From Alloyangia pacifica (GTDB taxonomy: Bacteria > Pseudomonadota > Alphaproteobacteria > Rhodobacterales > Rhodobacteraceae), in the NCBI RefSeq assembly GCF_900116195.1, contig NZ_FOZW01000013.1:62001-126000 (forward strand): a DNA stretch of 64,000 nt, given 5' to 3'. Shown piece after piece: positions 45,741 to 54,008 of this stretch. Numbering within the stretch: position 1 is the first letter of the stretch; each line of letters starts with the position of its first letter. Below the pieces are notes generated by a model. That model was given only the letters and a program-made list of their open reading frames with translations, was not told the DNA's origin and made no database searches. A program made the position numbers and the translations under genes.

Positions 45741-46901
45741 TCAGGCTCCCAGCGGCCGGAAGATTTCCCGGCTGATGATGTGACGCTGGATCTCGGAGGT
45801 GCCGTCCCAGATCCGTTCGACGCGGGCATCCCGCCAGAAGCGTTCGATCGGCAGCTCGTCCATCAGTCCCATGCCACCGTGGATCTGCAGTGCGGCGTCA
45901 GTGACGCGGGCCAGCATTTCCGAGGCATAGACCTTGGCCGAGGCGATTTCGCGGTTTGCTGGCAGGCCCTGATCGAGGCGCCATGCCGACGACAGCGTCA
46001 ACATGTCTGCGGCGTCGATCTCGGTGATCATGTCGGCGATCTGGAAGCTGACGCCCTGGAACTTGCCGATCGGCTGGCCGAACTGCTTGCGTTCGGCGGC
46101 GTATTGCACGGCGTGGTCGAACACCCGGCGGGCGCGGCCCACCGACATGGTCGCAACTGTGATGCGCGTGGCGTAGAGCCATTCGTTCATCACCTCGAAG
46201 CCGCCGTCGACCTCGCCCAGCACCTGCGCGTCGGGCAGGCGGCAGTTGTCGAAGTAGAGGATGCAGTTCTTGTAGCCGCGGTGCGAGACCGAATTGTAGC
46301 CGTTCGCCACCTCGAAGCCGGGGGTGTCGCGGTCGACGAGGAAGCAGGTGATGCGCTTCTTGGGGCCGCGCGGGGTCTCGTCGACGCCGGTGGCGACGAA
46401 GACGATGAAGAAGTCCGCGTGATCGGCGCCGGAGATGAAGTGCTTGGAGCCGTTGATCACCCAGTCACCGCCGTCACGGGTGGCGGTGCATTTCATGCCC
46501 CGCACGTCCGAGCCCGCGTCGGGCTCGGTCATCGCCAGCGCGTCCATGCGCTCGCCGCGCACGGCAGGCATCAGGTAGCGGTCCACCTGTTCGCCCTCGC
46601 AGGCCATCAGGATGTTCTGCGGGCGGCCAAAGAAGTGGGTCAGAGCCATCGAGCCGCGGCCCAGCTCGCGCTCGACCAGCGCGAATTCCAGATGCGACAG
46701 GCCCGGCCCGCCGACGCTCTCGGGGAAGTTTGAGGCGTAGAAGCCGAGATCGAGGCACTTTTGCTTGATCTCCTGTGCCACCTCGGCAGGCACCTCGCCG
46801 CTGCGCTCGACCGCGGCCTCATGCGGGTAGATCTCGTTTTCGACGAAGCTCCGGACGGTGGAGACGATCATCTCCTGTTCTTCGGTCAGTCCAAAATGCA
46901 T
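45741..46901 (-). CDS. Acyl-CoA dehydrogenase, probable gamma-butyrobetainyl-CoA oxidoreductase (CaiA-like)
   Basis: A 386-residue FAD-dependent acyl-CoA dehydrogenase. Standard motifs are ALAMTEPDAGSDV (near 135), VINGSKHFISGADHA and the C-terminal WDGTSEIQR. In that last motif the position of the usual catalytic Glu (YEGT in medium-chain enzymes) is Asp366, so the base may be shifted or replaced. In this operon it would convert gamma-butyrobetainyl-CoA to crotonobetainyl-CoA. It follows a leader motif and hairpin at 46931-46975. Confidence 0.9.
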   Translation of the reverse strand: MHFGLTEEQEMIVSTVRSFVENEIYPHEAAVERSGEVPAEVAQEIKQKCLDLGFYASNFPESVGGPGLSHLEFALVERELGRGSMALTHFFGRPQNILMACEGEQVDRYLMPAVRGERMDALAMTEPDAGSDVRGMKCTATRDGGDWVINGSKHFISGADHADFFIVFVATGVDETPRGPKKRITCFLVDRDTPGFEVANGYNSVSHRGYKNCILYFDNCRLPDAQVLGEVDGGFEVMNEWLYATRITVATMSVGRARRVFDHAVQYAAERKQFGQPIGKFQGVSFQIADMITEIDAADMLTLSSAWRLDQGLPANREIASAKVYASEMLARVTDAALQIHGGMGLMDELPIERFWRDARVERIWDGTSEIQRHIISREIFRPLGA

Positions 46902-46930
46902 GTCGGACCCTCTTTTTCTGTCGTTGGGTT

Positions 46931-46975
46931 GGTCTGGGGTTTTGCGGGGTCTTCCGCGCCACCGGGGCGCGGAAG
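46931..46975 (-). promoter_or_regulatory. Leader motif plus hairpin upstream of the acyl-CoA dehydrogenase
   Basis: CTTCCGCGCC/GGCGCGGAAG forms a 10-bp hairpin (46951-46975), followed in the minus direction by AAAACCCCAGACC (46931-46943). The same 13-base motif behind another hairpin precedes the binding-protein gene at 49798-49810. Both sit 29 bases upstream of a start codon. It may be an RNA processing or attenuation element. Confidence 0.5.
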
Positions 46976-46981
46976 GCGGGA

Positions 46982-47794
46982 TCAGCGGGCGGCGCGTTCC
47001 TTGCGCATCAGCAGCAGGGCACGGGCGATCACCAACAGGCTCACCACGAGGATCAGCAGCACCGAGAGCGCGGCGATCGAGGGGTCGACGTTGTCACGCA
47101 GACCCATCCACATGCGGCGGGGCAGGGTGATGGTCTCGACCGAGGTGACAAAGAGCGTCACGCCGATTTCGTCCCAGCTGAGCAGGAAGCACAGGAAGAA
47201 CGCGCCCAAGAGGCCGAAGCGGATGTTGGGCAGGATCACCCCGAAGATACGGGTTGGAACACTGGCGCCCATGGATTGCGCGGCCAGGTCCATGCGCCGG
47301 TCGATCTGGCTCAGCGAGACCATGACGACGACCACGGCGTAGGGCACGATCATCACCATGTGGGCGAGGATCACGCCGCCGAGGCTGTCGTAGGCGATCA
47401 GGCTGTTCCACTCCGACAGCTTCTTGAGGAAGAAGTAGAGTGTCAGCGACGAGACCACGGGCGGCGCCACCATGGGCAGCAGCACGAAGCCGGTCATCAG
47501 CCCGGAGAAGCGCGGACGCAGCATCCAGATGCCGATGCAGAAGGCGGTGGCCAGCGCCACGGCCAGCAGGCTGGCGATCACGCCGACCTGCACCGAGGTC
47601 AGGAAGCTGCTCAGCCACTCGGGGTCTTCCCAGAGCGCCTGGTAGTGGCGCAGCGAGTATTTGCCGTCGGGCAGGCTAAGGTACCGGCGCGAGGTGAAGC
47701 TCACCGGCACCACCGCGATCAGCGGCATCAGCAGGAAGAGCGCGACCAGCGCGGTCAGCAGCGTGGCGAGGCGGCCGGGGTGCAGCTTTGTCAT
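46982..47794 (-). CDS. ABC transporter permease, PotC-like (carnitine operon)
   Basis: A 270-residue inner-membrane permease with about six transmembrane helices and an EAA-type loop (DLAAQSMGASVPTRIFGVILP). The start is ATG 47794, overlapping the stop of the preceding permease. It is the last importer subunit, with a hairpin before the catabolic genes. Confidence 0.92.
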   Translation of the reverse strand: MTKLHPGRLATLLTALVALFLLMPLIAVVPVSFTSRRYLSLPDGKYSLRHYQALWEDPEWLSSFLTSVQVGVIASLLAVALATAFCIGIWMLRPRFSGLMTGFVLLPMVAPPVVSSLTLYFFLKKLSEWNSLIAYDSLGGVILAHMVMIVPYAVVVVMVSLSQIDRRMDLAAQSMGASVPTRIFGVILPNIRFGLLGAFFLCFLLSWDEIGVTLFVTSVETITLPRRMWMGLRDNVDPSIAALSVLLILVVSLLVIARALLLMRKERAAR

Positions 47795-48600
47795 TTCGCC
47801 ATCTCCCCGTAGCGGCGCATGAGCAGCACCAGGATGCCGCCCACCGCGAGCATCAGGATCACGCTCATCGCGGCGGCCATGCCCCATTGCGGGATCTGGA
47901 AGATCCAGAGGTAGATCAGCTCGGCGATCAGCACCGACTGCCCGCCGCCCAGCAGCGCGGGGGTGACGAAGAAGCCGACCGAGAAGACGAAGACCAGCAG
48001 GGTCGCGCCCATGATGCCGCTCGCGGTCATCGGCAGGAACACCTGCCAGAAGATGCGCATCCGAGAGGCGCCCATGCCGTCTGCGGCGGTCAGCACCCGC
48101 TCGTCGACGTTGCGCATGGCCGTGGCCAGCGGGAAGACCGCGAAGGGAATGAGGTAGTGAGACATGCCGATGATCACGGCGAACTCGTTGCGCGTCAGCT
48201 GCAGCGAGGTCTCGATCAGCCCGAGGTCCTTGAGCCAGGTGTTCAGCAGGCCGCGGTTCGACAGCATCGACATCCAGCCGAAGGCACGGCTGAGGACGGA
48301 GATCCAGAAGGGGATCATGATGCACAGCTCGGTCAGGCTACGCACCAGCGGGCGACCGCGGACCCACAGGAGGGTGATGATATAGGCGGCTGCGACCGAG
48401 ACGGCGGTGACGATCACGCAGATCCGCAGGGTGCGCCAGATCACGCTGAGGGTCAGCGGGTCCGACAGCACGTGGCTGTATTGGCCGAGCCCCGGCTCGG
48501 GGTCGGTGAAGCTGAGCTGCATGATCCCGAGGAAAGGCAGCAGGTAGCTGCCTCCCAGGAACAGCAGCACGGGGCATATCAGGAAGAGATAGGCGCGCAT
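47791..48600 (-). CDS. ABC transporter permease, PotB-like (carnitine operon)
   Basis: A 269-residue inner-membrane permease beginning with a hydrophobic helix (AYLFLICPVLLFLGGSYLL). About six transmembrane segments and the coupling loop AADGMGASRMRIFWQVFLP are visible. It forms the pore with the PotC-like subunit. Confidence 0.92.
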   Translation of the reverse strand: MRAYLFLICPVLLFLGGSYLLPFLGIMQLSFTDPEPGLGQYSHVLSDPLTLSVIWRTLRICVIVTAVSVAAAYIITLLWVRGRPLVRSLTELCIMIPFWISVLSRAFGWMSMLSNRGLLNTWLKDLGLIETSLQLTRNEFAVIIGMSHYLIPFAVFPLATAMRNVDERVLTAADGMGASRMRIFWQVFLPMTASGIMGATLLVFVFSVGFFVTPALLGGGQSVLIAELIYLWIFQIPQWGMAAAMSVILMLAVGGILVLLMRRYGEMAK

Positions 48601-48614
48601 GGAGGCTCCTTGGC

Positions 48615-48642
48615 GCCGCCCCGCGACAGGGCACGGGGCGGC
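48615..48642 (-). terminator. Hairpin between binding-protein and permease genes
   Basis: GCCGCCCCG pairs with CGGGGCGGC over a 10-base loop in the 55-base gap. No T-run follows, so it is more likely an mRNA-stability element that keeps binding-protein transcript abundant. Confidence 0.5.
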
Positions 48643-48655
48643 GGGGGTGACGGGA

Positions 48656-49768
48656 TCAGGCGGAGATGATCTGCAGGTAGGCGTCGAGCGCCGTGCTGTA
48701 GTTCTTCTCGTACCAGTCCATGTCGAGCGCGGTCTGCTTTGGCAGGTTCTCGGGGTCCATCGGGTTGAACTTGCGCTCCTCCTGGGGGATCAGCGCGTCT
48801 GCCGCCGGGTTGCTCGGACCGTTGCCGAGCATCTGGAACAGCACCACCTGGCGCTCGGGCTCCTGCGTTGCCGCGATGTAGCGCATCGCCGCCTCGGTGC
48901 CGCCGGGGTTGCCCTTGACCACGGCGATGCCACCCGGGCCGATGATGCCGTCGTCCCAGGTGAAGGTGATCTCGCCCTCGGTGTCCTTGTGCAGCAGGCT
49001 CGCGCGGGTGTTCCAGATCAGCGCCATGGATACGTCGCCGTTGAGGAGCAGCGACTGGCTTTCCGCACCGCCGCCCCAGAAGGCACCGATGTGCTCCTTG
49101 AAGCCCTCGATCTTCTTGTGCGCGCGGTCGAGATCCAGCGGGTAGAGGTCCTCGGGCGCCACGCCATCGGCGAGCAGCGCCGCCTCCCACATGCCCGCGC
49201 CCCATTTGTACATGGCGCGCTTGCCGGGGAACTTCTCGGCGTCGAAGAAATCGGCCAGCGAGGTCGGCGGCGTGTCGAACTGCGTGGCGTCATAGGCGAT
49301 GACGTAGGAGTAGAAGTAGCAGGACGACGAGTACTCCCACTGGAAGCCCTCACGCTGCTTGGCCGGATCGACGATGTCGTAGTCGATGGGTTCGATCATG
49401 CCCTGACGGCCGAGCGCCTGCGCCGAGAAGGGTTCGGCATCGACGAGGTCCCAGGTCGGATTGCCACCCTTGGCCTGCGCGATGATCGCGCCCTCGGTCG
49501 GGCCGGAGCCGTCGTAGAGCACCTTGATGCCGGTCTCGGCGGTGAAGGGCTTTCCGAAGGCCTCGTCCATGGCGTCGAGCGCATCGCCGCCCCAGTTGAC
49601 GAAGACCAGCTTGCCGGTCTCGGCATGCGCGCCGCGCGCGCCAAGGCCGATGGCCGTGGTGCCCATCAGCGCCCCGAGACCCTGCAGCATCTGGCGGCGC
49701 GAGATCTGCCCCCTGGCCTGACGTTCCTTGAGGATTTCGACGCAATCGTTCTGGAAATGGCTGTTCAT
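48656..49768 (-). CDS. PotD-like periplasmic solute-binding protein (probable quaternary ammonium importer)
   Basis: A 370-residue binding protein with a Tat-type signal: SRRQMLQGLG near residue 23 and cleavage around ARGAHA (about 49). The mature protein starts LVFVNWGGDALDAM, as in polyamine-binding relatives. An aromatic-rich stretch (FQWEYSSSCYFYSY) could build a cation-pi box for a trimethylammonium group. Location ahead of carnitine catabolic genes suggests carnitine, gamma-butyrobetaine or similar as ligand. Confidence 0.88.
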   Translation of the reverse strand: MNSHFQNDCVEILKERQARGQISRRQMLQGLGALMGTTAIGLGARGAHAETGKLVFVNWGGDALDAMDEAFGKPFTAETGIKVLYDGSGPTEGAIIAQAKGGNPTWDLVDAEPFSAQALGRQGMIEPIDYDIVDPAKQREGFQWEYSSSCYFYSYVIAYDATQFDTPPTSLADFFDAEKFPGKRAMYKWGAGMWEAALLADGVAPEDLYPLDLDRAHKKIEGFKEHIGAFWGGGAESQSLLLNGDVSMALIWNTRASLLHKDTEGEITFTWDDGIIGPGGIAVVKGNPGGTEAAMRYIAATQEPERQVVLFQMLGNGPSNPAADALIPQEERKFNPMDPENLPKQTALDMDWYEKNYSTALDAYLQIISA

Positions 49769-49797
49769 TTACTCACCTGTCGTTTCGTTTTTGATGG

Positions 49798-49865
49798 GGT
49801 CTGGGGTTTTGGAGGCAGAGTTGCCCCGCCCGGCGCGCGCGGCGCGCCGGATCACAAGGCGGGGC
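49798..49865 (-). promoter_or_regulatory. Leader motif plus hairpin upstream of the binding-protein gene
   Basis: GCCCCGCC/GGCGGGGC flanks a GC-rich loop (49823-49865), followed in the minus direction by AAAACCCCAGACC (49798-49810), identical to the motif at 46931-46943. Both copies are also followed by an AACGACAG block before the start codon. Confidence 0.5.
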
Positions 49866-49878
49866 AGGGTGGGAGGGC

Positions 49879-50928
49879 TCAGACGGCGAAGCTGTCCTGC
49901 ACGTCCCAGGCGACCCGGAGCTCGGCTCCGGTCTGCGGCGCGGCGGGGCCGGCACCGTTGTCGAGGTAGAGCATCAGCTCCTCGCCGGCCTGCGTTTCCA
50001 GCAGCAGGCGGGACTTCGAGCCCAGGTAGACCCGGTCGCGCAGCCGCACCGGCAGCTGGTTGGCGTCGCCCTCGGCGGCGAGCCGCATATGCTCGGGGCG
50101 GACGGCAAGGTGGCCGAGACCGACGGCATTGACCGGCAGCTGGATCGGGGTTCCGGCGACGCCGGATGTGCCGTCGAGGGTCAGGATGTTGATGTCGCCG
50201 AGGAACTCGGCGGTAAAGCGGTTGGCGGGCCGCTCGTAGACCTCGTCGGGCGTGCCGACCTGCTGCAGCGCGCCGTGGTTGAAGATGGCGATGCGCGACG
50301 AGAGCGCCAGCGCCTCTTCCTGATCGTGGGTGACGAAGACGAAGGTGGTGCCGAGCTCGCGGTGCAGGCGGCGCAGTTCCTCCTGCATCTGTCCGCGCAG
50401 GTTCTTGTCCAGCGCCGAGAAGGGCTCGTCGAGCAGCAGCACCTTGGGCTCATAGGCCAGCGCCCGGGCCAGCGCCACGCGTTGCTGCTGGCCGCCCGAG
50501 AGCGCCTTTGGCTTCTTGTTCTCATGTCCCGACAGGCCGACCATCTCGACCATCTGTGCCACCCGATCGGCGATCTGCGCCTTGGAGCGTTTCTGCACCT
50601 TCAGTGGGAAAGCGATGTTCTCTGCCACCGTCAGGTGCGGAAACAGCGCGTAGCCCTGGAAAACCATGCCGAAACCGCGCTGGTTCGCGGTCCAGCCCGT
50701 CATGTCCTGCCCTTCGAGAAACAGCTGTCCCGAGGTGGTGTTTTCATACCCTCCGAGCAGCGTCAGGAAGGTGGTCTTGCCCGAGCCCGAAGGCCCCAGC
50801 AATGAGAGGAATTCGCCTTCGGCGATTTCCAGGGAAATGTCGCGCAAGGCGTGGAATTTCCCGAACTTTTTTCCGACCGAACGTGCTTCGATCTGCGTTG
50901 TGTTTGCCACAATCGCCTCGCTTTTCAT
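49879..50928 (-). CDS. ABC transporter ATPase, PotA-like (carnitine operon)
   Basis: A 349-residue ATPase. Walker A is GPSGSGKTT, the signature is LSGGQQQRVALAR, Walker B is VLLLDEPFSALD, and the switch His is in THDQEEAL. The C-terminal TOBE region (about 270-345) is typical. It is first in the long minus-strand operon that runs to 39784. The LysR regulator gene lies upstream on the same strand with a terminator between. Confidence 0.93.
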   Translation of the reverse strand: MKSEAIVANTTQIEARSVGKKFGKFHALRDISLEIAEGEFLSLLGPSGSGKTTFLTLLGGYENTTSGQLFLEGQDMTGWTANQRGFGMVFQGYALFPHLTVAENIAFPLKVQKRSKAQIADRVAQMVEMVGLSGHENKKPKALSGGQQQRVALARALAYEPKVLLLDEPFSALDKNLRGQMQEELRRLHRELGTTFVFVTHDQEEALALSSRIAIFNHGALQQVGTPDEVYERPANRFTAEFLGDINILTLDGTSGVAGTPIQLPVNAVGLGHLAVRPEHMRLAAEGDANQLPVRLRDRVYLGSKSRLLLETQAGEELMLYLDNGAGPAAPQTGAELRVAWDVQDSFAV

Positions 50929-50989
50929 TCCTGTCCGTTATGCGACAAACCTAGGGAGGCACGAACATGGATCGCAAATGAAACTTATT

Positions 50990-51024
50990 GCGCCTCGTGA
51001 CAAACGAAATTTGTCACGAGGCGC
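50990..51024 (-). terminator. 15-bp perfect hairpin at the end of the LysR gene
   Basis: GCGCCTCGTGACAAA pairs with TTTGTCACGAGGCGC over a 5-base loop. It covers the last codons and stop of the LysR gene and ends about 60 bases before the ATPase start, so it probably separates the two transcripts. Confidence 0.75.
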
Positions 51025-51958
51025 GCTTGCGGCGAAACCTGCTCAATTCAAGTCGTCTTTTCAGCCAGTTAGAGAATTCAACCACGATCTGGTTCTCGAG
51101 GTTTTCTTCCGGCGTGCAAAGAAAATACCCCGTGTCAGCGTGCAAAGATGGTGAAAAAGGTCGCATCAGCCGGCCTTCGCGCAGTTCCTCGCGCCAAAGG
51201 ACCGTATCGCCGATCGCGATTCCCTGGCCCGACAGAACCGCGGTGTGAACGATGTTCATGTCCGAATAGCAGATGCCCCGGTGGGCATTCTCCGGCGGCA
51301 GGCCGGAGAGCTGCATCCAGTTTTCCCAGTCGGTGAAGTCGTTCATGTGCAGCAAGGTCGCGGCCTTGAGGATCCCCAGATCGTTGAAGCTCTTGAACTG
51401 GCTCAGGTAGGCGGGGCTGCAGAGCGGGGTGAATTCGACCGACATCAGCGGCTCGATCAGCAGGTGCGCGCGCGGCTCCTGCCCGAAGGTGATGAAAATG
51501 TCGACCTCGGGGTTGTTGGTGTCCGCAAGGTTGTGGGTGCTGATCACGTTGAGCACCACCTCGGGGTTCTCGGCGAGGAAATCGCCGATGTGCAGGCACA
51601 GCCATGCCGAGGCGAAGCCCGGCGGTGCGCTCACTGTCAGCCGCCCGGTCAGCCCGTGCTGCGACACGCGGGCGGTCGATGTGGCGATCATGCTCAGCGC
51701 GCGGCGCACGTCCTCGGCATAGGCGCGGGCGCGCGGGGTGATCTCGGTGCGATTGCCGTTGCGCTCGAGGATCTTGAAGCCGAGATCGGTCTCCAGAAGG
51801 CGCAGCTGGTGGCTCACCGCGCTGCGGGTGACATTCAACTCCGCCGCCGCCCGCCAGAGCGCACCATTGCGCTCGACGCTTTCGATGGCGCGCAGCGCCT
51901 GAATGGAAGGGAAACGTTTGATGGCGGGCCTCGTCTGCTGGAATGGCTGCCGCTGCAT
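51014..51958 (-). CDS. LysR-type transcriptional regulator (GcvA-like)
   Basis: A 314-residue regulator with N-terminal winged HTH (about 10-68: SIQALRAIESVERNGAL, then NVTRSAVSHQLRLLE) and a periplasmic-binding-like effector domain. I start at ATG 51958; the frame to 52006 adds 16 residues without family character. It lies between the dioxygenase/aldolase pair and the importer/catabolic operon, so it probably controls one or both in response to carnitine or an intermediate. Confidence 0.92.
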   Translation of the reverse strand: MQRQPFQQTRPAIKRFPSIQALRAIESVERNGALWRAAAELNVTRSAVSHQLRLLETDLGFKILERNGNRTEITPRARAYAEDVRRALSMIATSTARVSQHGLTGRLTVSAPPGFASAWLCLHIGDFLAENPEVVLNVISTHNLADTNNPEVDIFITFGQEPRAHLLIEPLMSVEFTPLCSPAYLSQFKSFNDLGILKAATLLHMNDFTDWENWMQLSGLPPENAHRGICYSDMNIVHTAVLSGQGIAIGDTVLWREELREGRLMRPFSPSLHADTGYFLCTPEENLENQIVVEFSNWLKRRLELSRFRRKRAS

Positions 51959-52032
51959 AGCGCAGCCCGCGCCGCCGGACGAGACCTGCGATGCGCACGG
52001 GGCCACCCATGGCGGCCCCGCGCGGAAGAAGA

Positions 52033-52779
52033 TCAGAGCGTGGGCAGTTGCGACTTCAGGAAGTCGAAGTGCCGGGCGGCCATGCCACGATAGGCGCGCC
52101 AGCCGTCGGCGGTGTTCTGCGCCACCGCGTCCGACAGCACCGAGAGCTTTTCGCCGCTTGAGCGCGCGAGGATCAGCGTCTGGGCGGCCTTCTCGAAGAA
52201 GTAAAGGTCCTCGTAGGCGTCGGCCACGGTCTCGCCGACCACGGTGACCCCGTGGTTGCCCATCACCAGCACCGACTTGTCGCCCAGCGAGTCCGCCAGC
52301 CGCTCACCCTCTTCCTCGGCATCGGCGATGCCGCCGAAATCGAGGTCATAGGCGGTGCGCCCGTAGAAGCGCGCGGTGTTGTTGTCGATCGGTACGACCG
52401 TGGGATCGGCAAGGCAGGAAAGCGCCGTGGCATAGGGCGAATGGCAATGCAGGATTACCTTCGCCTCGGGCTTCTTGCGGTGCAGCGTGCCATGCACGCA
52501 CCAGGCCGAGGCGTCAGGCGCATCCGGGCCGTCCAGCACCGTCTCGTCACCGCTGTCGAGCAGCAGCAGGTCCTCGGGCCGGATCGTCGCGAAGTGCTGC
52601 CAGCGCGGGTTGAGCAGGAAGCGGGCACCATCCTCGGAGACGGCGGCACTGAAGTGGTTGCCGACGGACTCGCTCCAGCCCATCTGGTGGCAGATGCGGA
52701 AAGCCGCCGCGAGGTCCTGCCGCAGGGCGGCAGGATCGGTCGCGGTCTCCGGCAGGCTGTGCAGGGATGCGGCGCTCAT
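52033..52779 (-). CDS. Class II aldolase/adducin family protein coupled to the dioxygenase
   Basis: A 248-residue metal-dependent aldolase fold. Ligands are His111 and His113 (ILHCHSPYA) and His176 (MGNHGVTV). GWSESVGNHFSAAV near the start is the family phosphate/substrate loop. Its ATG overlaps the stop of the gamma-butyrobetaine dioxygenase-like gene (ATGA), so it is made together with it and probably acts on its product. It is not a close copy of the aldolase at 39784. The LysR gene follows 74 bases later. Confidence 0.88.
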   Translation of the reverse strand: MSAASLHSLPETATDPAALRQDLAAAFRICHQMGWSESVGNHFSAAVSEDGARFLLNPRWQHFATIRPEDLLLLDSGDETVLDGPDAPDASAWCVHGTLHRKKPEAKVILHCHSPYATALSCLADPTVVPIDNNTARFYGRTAYDLDFGGIADAEEEGERLADSLGDKSVLVMGNHGVTVVGETVADAYEDLYFFEKAAQTLILARSSGEKLSVLSDAVAQNTADGWRAYRGMAARHFDFLKSQLPTL

Positions 52780-53918
52780 TTCTTGAACCGCCCCTCGCTG
52801 ACCAGCGCGCGGTAGGTCGAGCGCATCTCGGCCCGGTCGGTGTAGCAGCCGCGTAGGTAGCGATCGCCGCTCTCCGCGGTATAGGCGGCGCGGCCATGCA
52901 CGATGCGGTGATTGTCGAAGACCATGCATTCACCGGCCTTCATCAGGAAGGTCATCATGTATTTCTCTTCCTGCAGCATCTTCCCGAAGCGGCAGAAGGC
53001 CGGGTACCAGCTGTCCAGCAGCTCCTGGTCCAGATCGGAGATGTCCAGCATGTGCTGGCTGATGGTCAGGCCGGACACCTCGCCATGCTGGTCCAGCTCG
53101 ATGATCGTCTGGCGCGAGCGCATGTCGTAGGTGTCATGCTCGCAGAAGAACGGCACGGGCACTTCCGAGAGCACCTTGAACCCCTCGGGATCGCGGAGCC
53201 GGAAATCGTTGGCCACGGCGACGCCATCGGCGTAGAGGCTGTAGCCCCCCTCGACGGTGTTGGCCCGGCAATGCAGGAACTGGACGCCCGGCGCGTGCTC
53301 TTCGGCGGGGGTGTCGGTGTGCAGTTCCAACGCCGACGCGGTGTAGGCGGTATTTGTCGGGTTGATGTGGGTCTTCACGTCAAAGTAGTCGCCGAAGAAG
53401 GTCGGGCGGACCTGACCGATCATCTCGGCGGTTTCGGTGATCCCCGCGTCGCTGTTCGGCATGTCGGTGAGGATGACGAAACCTTCGACCAGCATGGCCT
53501 CGATCCATTTTGCCCGCAGCGCGGGGTCGGCCAGCAACTCGGGTTGGCTGAAGCGCGGCACGTCGGGGTAGTGGTCGCCATACCATGCCTTGCGCGGCAG
53601 ATCCGCCGGGTCGGGACGGCGCGCAGGGGTCTTGTAGGCCTCGAGCCAGTCCAGCGGGAAGCGGGTGACGTGTTCCTCGCCGGCCCAGGTGATCTCCAGC
53701 GCATCGCCGACGACCTCGGCGGTCTGCGCGCGCGGGGCGGCGTCGAGATGGAAGATGTCGAAGCTGCGCTCGCGCGTGTTGGCGTTGAACGAGCTGGGGC
53801 AATTGTCGCGAAGCCAGAAGTAATTGAAGTAATGGCTGGCGCCGTCCGAGAGGGCAATCTCGAGGCCCTTGTCTTTCAGGGCCGGGGTGGCGATCGGAGA
53901 GGTCATCACGTTCATCAT
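52776..53918 (-). CDS. Gamma-butyrobetaine dioxygenase-like 2-oxoglutarate/Fe(II) oxygenase (TauD family)
   Basis: A 380-residue protein with an N-terminal GBBH-like domain (about 15-100) and a TauD catalytic domain. Fe ligands are His190 and Asp192 (LELHTDTPAEEH) and His341 (HGRAAY), with Arg352 or a nearby Arg to hold 2-oxoglutarate. In BBOX1 the first domain binds Zn through a CPCSDC motif; here the same place reads CPSSFN, so two Zn ligands are missing. It may hydroxylate gamma-butyrobetaine to carnitine or act on a related quaternary amine. The start is ATG 53918 (another ATG follows directly). Confidence 0.88.
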   Translation of the reverse strand: MMNVMTSPIATPALKDKGLEIALSDGASHYFNYFWLRDNCPSSFNANTRERSFDIFHLDAAPRAQTAEVVGDALEITWAGEEHVTRFPLDWLEAYKTPARRPDPADLPRKAWYGDHYPDVPRFSQPELLADPALRAKWIEAMLVEGFVILTDMPNSDAGITETAEMIGQVRPTFFGDYFDVKTHINPTNTAYTASALELHTDTPAEEHAPGVQFLHCRANTVEGGYSLYADGVAVANDFRLRDPEGFKVLSEVPVPFFCEHDTYDMRSRQTIIELDQHGEVSGLTISQHMLDISDLDQELLDSWYPAFCRFGKMLQEEKYMMTFLMKAGECMVFDNHRIVHGRAAYTAESGDRYLRGCYTDRAEMRSTYRALVSEGRFKK

Positions 53919-54008
53919 ATTTTCCAGTGTGTTGAGCGCGTATTTTGGGAGTTGCTGAAACAAGCATCCCACGGGTTTTCTTTCCGCGACAGCCGGATTA
54001 GCGTGATG

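Noticed and set aside
43767-46733. 988-codon plus-strand open frame
   Set aside because: It is antisense to the acyl-CoA synthetase and dehydrogenase genes, has a low-complexity composition rich in His, Gln, Arg and Ala, and matches no family.
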